From Capitulum mitella (Eukaryota; Arthropoda; Thecostraca; Pollicipedomorpha; Pollicipedidae): a stretch of DNA of 64,000 nt. The notes beneath the pieces were generated by a model. It was not told where the DNA came from. It ran no database searches and saw only the letters and a list, made by a program, of their open reading frames with translations. Location of the stretch: assembly GCA_030062745.1 (NCBI GenBank), contig CP099844.1:25420596-25484595 (forward strand), in the 5' to 3' direction. Shown here piece after piece: positions 56,491 to 64,000 of this stretch (position 1 is the first letter of the stretch; each line of letters opens with the position of its first letter). A program made the translations under genes and the position numbers.

Positions 56491-57701
56491 TTAACCTGTC
56501 CCCGATTGGGGGGGGGCAGTTGACTGCCCCCCGTGAGGTTTTTCTGGGATTGCGAGAGAACCAACAAACACAGAGTCACGAAACTTTATGTACCTTTTGC
56601 TCCATCAATTTTACGTCTCGTGTCAAAATTTTGACCTCAGGTCACGTCAGGTACCTGACCTAGGTCAGGTCAAACAGACCTATGTCAAAAGAAGTTTAGC
56701 ACCCTCTAACTTTTTTCGCAAATCAAGATATCCCAATAATACTTTCAGCGATTAGTGATCGTGACAGATGCAACAAATCTGCTATCTCAGATTTTTCGGA
56801 ATTTTCCGGGTCATTGACCTAAGGTCAAGCCCATTTTTAAGACATATCGCCGTTTTTTTGGAAATTGACGGAATATTCCATAGCATTTTTTATTGTCGAG
56901 TCAAGCAGACATCTAGTTACCGTCATTGGGCAAAGTATCAGTGACTTCCGGCCATTGACCTGAGGTCAGGTCACGAATAACAGTACCACCGTCAAAATCG
57001 ACGATGAATTACTCAGAATAGGTAGAAAATGGCAGAAATAGCTTGCACAGGCGTAATTAATACCAGGAACCTCAAGAAGTTTGAAAAAGTAGCATATTTG
57101 GGAAATAAACATGCTCTCGCGAATAAAGCTCCGCCAACCTTGTAGATTGGCAACTAATCATTTTTTCCAAAATTTAAGCATGAGAAACCATCACAAGAAC
57201 CACAAAGATCAATAAAATTGACATAGATCGTCTTTTTCGCGCAATTAAAGGAACGCTAAAATTAGTTCCCGTCAATTTTGTACCGCATACGGCAGCGGTG
57301 CACAGTGACGGCTGACGGGAGAATTACGGTGTCTTTAACTCAACGTTTCAGCGTATATATTGGACAAATCTGGGAAATTAGACGTGTATCGGCATCCGCG
57401 GACATTTCCTTGTGCGCTGGTGCCTTTACCTATGCGTTATTAGTCACAGCCCTTGAGATTCAGGCCATTTCTCGGTCTCATGCAGTCGGCTATGAGAAAA
57501 CATATATAGGGCGTAAATTGGCTTACATATTATCTAAAACTAAAATGAGACCAGTTTCGAGCCCTTCTCGTCACAGGTTTTCCAACGGCATGCTTATTTT
57601 TATCGTGCGACCAACCGTTCGTGAGTTAGAGGGGGGCAGTCAACTGCCCCCCCCCCCAGTCGCCGAAGTTCGGGACGAACCGACGGTCGTGCGCGGGTTA
57701 A
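56491..57701 (+). mobile_element. 1.2-kb repeat element, copy A
   Basis: It runs from TTAACCTGTCCCCGATTGGG to GTCGTGCGCGGGTTAA, so TTAA stands at both ends, as after piggyBac- or Kolobok-type insertion. Near each end is a palindrome of the form GGGGGGCAGTTGACTGCCCC (56513-56534 and about 57631-57655). It aligns with copy B along almost its full length and with copy C in reverse. TGACCT/AGGTCA palindromes cluster at 56630-56680, 56815-56825 and 56955-56975. Frames are interrupted differently between copies, so the copies show no conserved protein; it is probably non-autonomous. Confidence 0.82.
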
Positions 57702-58761
57702 AACTGATGAATCATTATATAAGTTTGTTTCCGTCAATCAAGGTCAGGTTGGCAAAAGATCAGACATTATTGTCAGCTTTTATGACTGGGCTGGTGCCAA
57801 AACTGTCATTTTACAGCAGAAAAGCATTCTGATTATTGGGAGGGAAAAAGGCTGCCATTTTCAAAACCAGTGCCAAAACTTGCCCCAAGATTGTGTCAAA
57901 TGTATTTTGAGATCATGGAAAGTCAGTGACATCACTTGACCTGGGAAAGGTTGCTAACCTTTGAAATTCTGATAGGTTGTTGAGCTTATGTTGAAACAGC
58001 CTTGCATAGAAAAGATGACCCCATATCTCATCAAACTGTTGAAGAAAGGTTGTTGAGCTTATGTTGAAACAGCCTTGCATAGAAAAAATGACCCCATATC
58101 TCATCAAACTGTTGAAGAAGAATCAGATGCAACTTACTGAGAAAAATGGCTTGCAGGGACTCAGCAAAGTTGTCAAAATTTTTTATTTTACATGACCTGA
58201 TGGTGTTTTGAATTATTTCTTTTTTTGAAGAGATGCAAAAGCTCATTCAACAAAAATTTAGGGTCTTTATCCCAGCCGTTCGCTGGCAGTGTCAGCAAAA
58301 CCTCATTCAGGGCGGAGAATGAGGGGGGTGCGGCAACCTCCGTCGTCCGGCAGTGGTTAAGTCAGCTTCCACCTGGTTTGTATTTGTATGTTCTACTTCT
58401 TTAAACTGCTGGACCTGCAATTTTATGTTTATTTTGTAGACTTGCCATGCATGCAAAATTTTCCATTGTTGCAAATTTTGTTTGTGGAGCAGAATTCACG
58501 TTATTCGATCGACACAGAAGCTGCAGAAACTAATCAAACGCCAAGCGGCTCAGCTGTGGACTTCCTTTAGCGGCGTACTATGTGGTGATACGATTCGGCA
58601 GTTTCGGAGTCTTAGGGTTGTATGTATTGATTATGATTGTGTACTTTTGACGTTGATGCGATTTTCGGCGCAAAATAACTGTTGCTAAAAATGTGTTTAC
58701 AGCCCAAATTACATTTTACTTCGCGCGATGCTAATGATTTACTTTCTCACTGTCGCTGCAG
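57702..58761. other. Sequence upstream of the NEMP coding exon
   Basis: AT-rich sequence containing a 73-bp tandem duplication (57974-58119) and, at its end, a strong acceptor: TTTACTTTCTCACTGTCGCTGCAG ends at 58761. It is most likely intronic to the NEMP gene. Confidence 0.55.
57974..58119. repeat. 73-bp tandem duplication
   Basis: AGGTTGTTGAGCTTATGTTG through CATCAAACTGTTGAAGAA occurs twice with a single substitution (57974 and 58047 starts), so it is recent. Confidence 0.9.
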
Positions 58762-58774
58762 GGAGCCGTTTGAG

Positions 58775-60049
58775 ATGCACCTGGGCACACATCTTATCCA
58801 TCCGTTGCGTCGGCGCAACCAGCTACTGCCAGTGCTGCTGGTGTGCACCCTGGCATTGACGGATACCGCAGTGTATGCTGGGGAGAATGTACCAGACAAT
58901 GCAGTGTCCGGCATGAGCCGCCGACCTCTGGCCCTCCATCCAGGAAAGAATATTTCATCAGCCAGCTTGCCACCAGATGCTATCCTGGCCACCTACTGCT
59001 ATGCTGGTGAACCACCTAGTATGGCCTCTCTCTGGAAGTCAGTGTGGCTGAGCGTCGACATCGTTTCCGACTACTTCGTCGTGTATCGAGGTGACAATGC
59101 ATCTGACGTAATTGGCCAGCACAGCGCGGCCTCAAACAAGTTCCTCAACCTGCTGCCGTGGCGTGCGCGACATGTGCGCCTGTCTCCATTTGCCGCCACG
59201 TGCGTCGGCGTGGACACAGTGGAGCCTTACAGCGTGCAGTTGAATGTGCGCCATGTGGACTACTGGCTGATACTGCTGCTCGTTGCTGGCTTGGTGCTTT
59301 TTTTATGCGCGGACTCGCTAAGCAGCAACGTTGTCTTCCATTACTCGTCTGGCGTAGCCATCGGCATGTTCGGGGCCATTCTGGTGGCTGTGTACGTTCT
59401 GAGCCGCATGATCCCTCGCCGCGGCAGCGCCATGGCCTTCCTCTTCACCGGCTGGTCCCTAGCGCTGTACATACTGCAGTACGTGATGGAAAACGTACGC
59501 CAGCACCTGATCCGCTACAAGACGTACGTTCTGGGCTACCTGGCCGTCTCCGGGCTGGTTAGCTTCGCCATCTGCTACTGGTTCGGCCCCGTCAAGGACC
59601 GCCGGACGCAGACGCTGATCAAGTGGTTCCTGCAGCTGGTCGGCCTGGCGTTCGTGTACCTGTCGACCAACCTGCCGGAGGCGTCGATGGCCGCGGTGCT
59701 GGCGCTAGTCGGCTGGCAGCTGGTGCCGGCCGGCGTGTGGCTGCGGCTACGGGCTGGAGCACAGCGCTGGCTGTACCGACCGCGGCCCCGCCGTCTGCTC
59801 ACCGAACAGGAGTACCTCGAGCAGAGCGCGGTGGCCACGCGGCGCGCGCTGGAGGAGCTGCGCCAGTTTTGTCGCTCGCCCGACTGCGACGCGTGGCGCA
59901 CGGTCAGCCGGCTGCGCACGCCGACCCGCTTCGCTGACTTCGTGAGCGGCGCCTCCCACCTGTCGGACGAGGAGGTGCTGGAGTACGAGCTGGAGCCGAC
60001 CACGCTGGTGCCGAGCGACGGCGAGGACGGCTCGGCTGACGAGTGGTGA
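58775..60049 (+). CDS. NEMP1: Nuclear envelope integral membrane protein (NEMP/TMEM194 family)
   Basis: A 424-residue protein in one exon. NEMP proteins sit in the inner nuclear membrane, stiffen the nuclear envelope and support fertility. An N-terminal signal peptide (LLPVLLVCTLAL, about 17-28; likely cleavage near 35) precedes a lumenal part with N-glycosylation sites at 59 (NIS) and 108 (NAS). About five to six membrane segments follow: 163-179, 188-210, 219-235, 251-268, 281-297 and 304-322. The C-terminal family signature is strong: LLTEQEYLEQ (341-350), ALEELRQFCRSPDCDAW (358-374), TVSRL, RFADFV (385-390) and SHLSDEE (394-400). It ends in an acidic tail. I chose Met at 58775 because a good acceptor ends at 58761; the frame is open to an ATG at 58682, which would lie in the intron. 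The stop lies inside the first unit of a 27-bp repeat. Confidence 0.93.
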   Translation: MHLGTHLIHPLRRRNQLLPVLLVCTLALTDTAVYAGENVPDNAVSGMSRRPLALHPGKNISSASLPPDAILATYCYAGEPPSMASLWKSVWLSVDIVSDYFVVYRGDNASDVIGQHSAASNKFLNLLPWRARHVRLSPFAATCVGVDTVEPYSVQLNVRHVDYWLILLLVAGLVLFLCADSLSSNVVFHYSSGVAIGMFGAILVAVYVLSRMIPRRGSAMAFLFTGWSLALYILQYVMENVRQHLIRYKTYVLGYLAVSGLVSFAICYWFGPVKDRRTQTLIKWFLQLVGLAFVYLSTNLPEASMAAVLALVGWQLVPAGVWLRLRAGAQRWLYRPRPRRLLTEQEYLEQSAVATRRALEELRQFCRSPDCDAWRTVSRLRTPTRFADFVSGASHLSDEEVLEYELEPTTLVPSDGEDGSADEW

Positions 60050-60240
60050 CCGTCACACGAGGCCGGCACGTGGCGACTGCCACTTGAGGTCGGCACGTGG
60101 TGACCGTCACACGAGGGCGGTGAGTGGCGGCCGCCACCTGAGTTCGCCACGTGGTGACCGCCACTCGAGGTCGGCAGGTGGTGACCGGCACCGGAGATCT
60201 GCGCGTGGTGACTGCAGCCTGCTTGGTGGCAGTGGATTGC
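60041..60240 (+). repeat. 27-bp minisatellite starting at the NEMP stop codon
   Basis: The unit is GTGGTGACCGTCACACGAGG followed by CCGGCAC; TGA or its variants recur at 60047, 60074 and 60101. About seven units are clear; looser GTGGTGACC and GACCTG blocks continue to about 60920 in what is probably the 3' UTR. Confidence 0.8.
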
Positions 60241-61408
60241 GGACCTCACGTTAGCTATTTTGTGGCCAGTTCCCAGGATGGACGTGTAGTGACCACATCT
60301 CGAGGGCACCTCATGGTGACCGTAACTTGTGGTTTACGTGAGAGACCAGGGTCTTAGGGGAGCCATTGGTCAACGACATTTGCTTCGCACTAGAACTGGG
60401 CCTCGCGATCTGTCTTCCTGTGACCTGTGCTGTTCGTATCATGGTGCTGTGCTGACCATGACTTGGGGTCAGATGCCTGTGACCATGCCTGCAGTACTGT
60501 ACTAACTGTGGTCCGACCTTCATCTGCTGTGACTTGACCTGGAGTTAAACCTACGGTGGCCGTGTCCTGCAATGGACCTGTAATGGCCGCGACTCGTCAA
60601 CGTCCTTTGGAGATTGTTTGTCATGTTAAACCAGTGGTAGCCATGACCTGCAGTTTACCTGATTGGCCGTGACCTGGTTTGACATCTTGATGGCCTTGAT
60701 TGGCTTGTGGAGAATCGAACCGTGTCGTCCGGTAGTGTCCGTGACTCTAGGATAGCCTGGAATGGCACTGATATGGGATCAGCTTGTGGGGACTGTGATC
60801 TGATTAGGACGGGCCGTGGTTGCCCAGACCTGTGTTCGACGTATGATGACCGAGACCTAGTTCGGCTTGCGATGACCGTTAGTAGTGGTTCACGCCTGGT
60901 GCAAGTGACCCGAGACTGACTGAAACAACTGTGGGCCGGTTCGACCTGAACTTCCATAACCCGGAGTCGAATCTGCGAGGATGTCGCAAACGACGAGCCG
61001 TGGCGCACTAACGGCTCCTTTGAGGCGTGGCGATTTACGCGTACCACTTGTGATATTCCTGGTCGTGGGAAAGAACATTACTATGCTGCGGTGTTGTGTT
61101 CAGCTGCCGTGATTCATGCGACGTGGATGTTTGCCTTTAATAGTACAAGAATAAGCGAATGGCTGCAACCAAATGTTACTCTAAGCGTGTCATATACGAT
61201 TGAAGTGATCATCTCTCGAGTGTGGCGTACATCATCATTCTAATGAAGCTGTTTTAGAAAAAATAAAACTATTGCGTTATTAGATATTTCAGGTGATGCA
61301 ATGGGAGGAGAAATAACGTTCTGAGAAGGAGAAAAACAGCAGAGATGACCACCTTCCCCCCCCCTTCCTTGGGCGTACCTTTCCTTACGGTGGTAGTGCG
61401 ATAGGGTG
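60241..61408. other. NEMP downstream region
   Basis: Decayed 27-32-bp repeat to about 60920, then unique sequence. The first AATAAA on the plus strand is at 61262-61267, which would give a 3' UTR of about 1.2 kb. A C-run lies at about 61351-61360. No gene recognised. Confidence 0.5.
61262..61267 (+). promoter_or_regulatory. Candidate polyadenylation signal of NEMP
   Basis: AATAAA is the first canonical hexamer after the stop codon, about 1.2 kb downstream, and just before element copy B. Confidence 0.3.
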
Positions 61409-62626
61409 CAACCCGTTCCCGACTTGGAGGGCAGTTGACTGCCCCCCTTGAGATTTTTCCGGGATTGCGAGAGAACGAACAAACACAGAGTCACGAAACA
61501 TTGTGCACCTTTTGCTCCATCAATTTCACGTCTCGTGTCAAAATTTTGACCTCAGGTCAGGTCAGGCGCCTGGCCTAGGTCAGGTCAAATAGACCTATGT
61601 CCGAAAAAGTTTAGCGCCCTCTAACTTTTTCGCAAAACAAGATATCTCAATAATACTTTCAGGAACTAGTGATCGTGATAGATGCAACAAATCTGTTATC
61701 TCAGATTTTTCGGAATTTTCTGGGTCATTGACCTAAGGTCAAGCCTATTTTTAAGACATGTCGTTTTTCCGGAAACTGACGAAATATTCCACAACATTTT
61801 TAGTGTGGAGTCAAGCAGACATAAACTTACCGTCATTGGGCAAAGTATCAATGACTTCCAGCCATTGACCTGAGGTTAGGTCACGAATAACTGTAGTGAG
61901 CCAAAATGTACCACCGTCAAAATCGGCGATGAATTACTCAGAATGGATAGAAAATGGCAGAACTAGTTTGCACAGACGTAAGTAATACCAGGAACCCCAA
62001 AAAGTTTGAAAAAGTAGCACATTTTGGAAATAAACCGGCTGTCGCAAATAAAGCTCCGGCAATTGTGTAGATCGGTAACTAATGGATTTTTCCAAAATTT
62101 AAGCATGAAAAACCATCACAAGGACCACTAAGATCAATAAAATATACACAGATCGTCTTTTTTCGCGAAAATAAAGGAACGCTAAAATCAGTTTCCGTCA
62201 ATTTGTTACTGCATACGGCAGCAGCGCACGCCTACAGCTGCCGCGAGAAATGCCGTATCTTTAACTCAACGTTTCGGCGCATATATTGAACAAATCTGGG
62301 AAATTTGACGTGTATCGGCATCCGCGGACCTTTACTTGTGCGCTAGTGCCTTTACCTGTACGTTTTTGGTCACAGCCCTTGAGATTCAGGCCATTTCTCG
62401 GTCTCATGCAGCCGGCTATGAGAAAACATATATAGGGCGTAAATTGCTTACATATTATCTGAAAGCTAAAAATGAGACCAGTTTCGAGCTCTACTCGTCA
62501 CAAGCTTTTCAACGGTATGCTTATTTTTTATCGTGCGACCAACCATTCGTGAGTTAGAGGGGGCGGCCAACTGCCCCACCCCAGTCGCCCATGTTCGAAA
62601 CGGACCGACGGTCGTGCGCGGGTTAA
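61409..62626 (+). mobile_element. 1.2-kb repeat element, copy B
   Basis: It begins GCAACCCGTTCCCGACTTGG and ends GTCGTGCGCGGGTTAA, matching copy A from end to end with many substitutions and small indels. The palindromes near the ends are GAGGGCAGTTGACTGCCCCC and a decayed GGGGGCGGCCAACTGCCCC. The AGGTCA-type palindromes of copy A are kept (61545-61590, 61727-61740, 61864-61885). The left TTAA of copy A has changed to GCAA here. Confidence 0.82.
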
Positions 62627-62634
62627 TGTGTCGT

Positions 62635-62985
62635 TTACATGTCACAAGATTTTGGTAGCTCGTCTAGGTCAAGCGATGACCCTAACGGACCCAGAACCTT
62701 GCGTAAATGGTCTTCGCTGCATTCGCATATGAACCGGTTGCGACTACTCGCAAAAGTCGAAACCGGAGCGGAAAACGTGGACATCGAACACTGTGATCGG
62801 ACGTCGATGCCAAACTGATCTGGAGTGAATTTTACCGTCCTCGACGCACCACTTTCGCAAGAAACGGAACGTTTCATTTGAAGGATGTTCAATGTTAACA
62901 CGTTCAGTACACTTATAGAAGCTTTCTCGTCGCAGTCATTCGTCGTCGGTTACTCGCTGGTATCGTCGAGTGCTTCCAAATTCAT
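62635..62985 (-). CDS. Unidentified small protein, two-exon candidate
   Basis: On the minus strand an open frame ends at 62635 with TAA. Its sequence is not repetitive or composition-driven: VKFTPDQFGIDVRSQ, RNRFICECSEDHLRKVLGPL, DLDELPKSCDM. It can be read alone from an ATG at 62901 or 62877. Or it can be joined from ATG 62985 (MNLEALDDTS; exon 62985-62954, donor GTAACC) to an exon at 62851-62635 after a 102-bp intron, phase-compatible, giving 82 residues. Splice sites are weaker than in the other models. It might also be the last exon of the gene starting at 63953. I do not recognise the protein. Confidence 0.35.
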
Positions 62986-63850
62986 TGGAAAACCGATATA
63001 ATGCATTTGTTATATGCCAGAAGTTATTTGCACAATTCTGAGTCGAAAAATAGCTTGGGAAATCTCAACACCGTGTGGGTGGACACTCATAAGCACCAGC
63101 GCAGTCAAAGAGGGGGACCCCCTTCCTTAGACCCGCATTTTTGTGAAAATCATTGTACGCGTCTTCCCAGCAGGCGGTTTTCGTATGATTTCAGTTCATA
63201 CGGAGCTCCACCCCCAGCAATACGGGAATAAGGCTAAATGAGGTACCCTGCTCTTGGACCTCGTAAGCCATGCTTCAGACATTGCGGCTAAGATAGAGTG
63301 TTTTGTTTTTTCTTCACATGTGTTTATGAGCACCAATGACCATGTTATTCTAATTTTTCCAAGGCAATACATGAAACGATGAAAACGAAACAGGAGGAAT
63401 GTAGAATGAAACGCATACCATAGATATTGATTTTTTACTGCCATCTGTTGGCTGAAAATGAAGAATAGCGCGGAGTATTACACTATATCAGTTCAAGAAA
63501 ACTAGTACTGCTTTGAATTATAAATAGCAACCGTAAACGCATCAGAATCAGCCAAACTGTGTTTCTTTTAAATAAGAAGCATATTTTACACCTTAATCCT
63601 CCTTTTACTTCTGTTGCAAATGCAATCCTTAATTTGAAATTTTACATCGTCGCTTGGCAACAGAAGCCATCTCCATAGCTACCGCTGAGGCATTTGTCAA
63701 CAAACGAGGTAAGTTGCCATGAGATGGTTGCCTAGGCGAATATATTCTAGCGAAGCACGTGGTTTAGGTTTGCCCTAGTGGTGTCATACTTATGCTGTCT
63801 GGTTAGGTATGTAATGGGCCTGTGGACAGAAGCATGTTTATCATACTTAC
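62986..63850. other. Probable intron or intergenic sequence near the right edge
   Basis: Mixed AT-rich sequence with no repeat recognised. A plus-strand donor-like AACGAG followed by GTAAGT lies at about 63704-63715. No clear exon was found between the two minus-strand coding candidates. Confidence 0.4.
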
Positions 63851-63953
63851 GTATTGGGTGCATCGGGCCATCGACCGCGGAGCGAGGCCCACTTCGCATT
63901 TGGAATCTGAGCGGGAGAAAATCAGCAACGATTTGAGCTGCAGTTTTGGACAT
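63851..63953 (-). CDS. Candidate first coding exon of an unidentified gene, partial
   Basis: An ATG at 63953 opens 34 codons (MSKTAAQIVADFLPLRFQMR, then SGPRSAVDGPMHPI) ending in phase 1 at a perfect donor GTAAGT (63850-63845). The amphipathic, Arg-containing and acid-poor N-terminus could be a mitochondrial targeting sequence, but that is inference. The next exon should lie to the left on the minus strand with a phase-1 acceptor. I did not find a convincing one nearby: an acceptor-like CTGTCCACAG only 31 bp away would make too short an intron and a frame that stops. Confidence 0.5.
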
Positions 63954-64000
63954 CGATGGACACGAGATATTGTGATGCTCTACATTGTCCCTGCCCCCTC

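Noticed and set aside
57278-57832. 184-codon plus-strand frame in repeat copy A, possibly a transposon protein
   Set aside because: The matching region of copy B is shifted by small indels, and the frame is not conserved.
63630-63715. Plus-strand exon ending AACGAG before GTAAGT
   Set aside because: It would run into the minus-strand first exon at 63851-63953, with no identifiable start or protein; left as a possible noncoding exon.
1-64000. tRNA and rRNA genes
   Set aside because: Scanned by eye for B-box-like GGTTCGA and conserved rRNA blocks; isolated hits (for example near 1536 and 44231) lack a cloverleaf context.

Overview
This is nuclear DNA of an animal, most likely an arthropod. 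It has spliced genes with small exons, an array of TTAGG, the arthropod telomere-type repeat, at 52853-53075, a decayed non-LTR retrotransposon, several short non-autonomous DNA transposons and more than a dozen minisatellites. A GC-rich, CpG-rich, minisatellite-dense crustacean genome would fit, but the species cannot be named from this sequence. There is no sign of bacterial, viral or CRISPR organisation.

Bases 1 to about 18450 hold the 5' part of a paxillin gene on the minus strand. Four exons (18191-18449, 14570-14706, 4405-4573, 812-932) were found by their splice sites. They fit in phase and encode the leucine-aspartate motifs LD1, LD2 and LD3. LD4, LD5 and the LIM domains must lie beyond the left edge. 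The introns are crowded with minisatellites (units of 27-33, 48 and 52 bp). Bases 18450 to 42200 are mostly CpG-dense sequence and tandem arrays, with one convincing isolated first coding exon at 32809-32899 (minus).

From about 42.2 kb the sequence becomes AT-richer and transposon-rich. It holds a long dispersed repeat (42227-43402), a broken LINE (44825-47450), a pogo/Tigger-like MITE with TA target duplication (47588-48017), three copies of an unnamed 1.2-kb element (51313-52509, 56491-57701, 61409-62626) and a 575-bp foldback element with 163-bp terminal inverted repeats and an 8-bp target duplication (55724-56298). Among them are an unassigned multi-exon minus-strand gene with introns mostly of 53-104 bp (49489-51188), an intact NEMP (TMEM194) nuclear-envelope protein gene on the plus strand (58775-60049), and two minus-strand candidates near the right edge (62635-62985 and 63851-63953).

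The genes do not form a pathway: paxillin acts at focal adhesions and NEMP at the inner nuclear membrane. Most long open frames elsewhere arise because minisatellite units are multiples of three or because GC-rich DNA lacks stop codons, and they are not annotated as genes.
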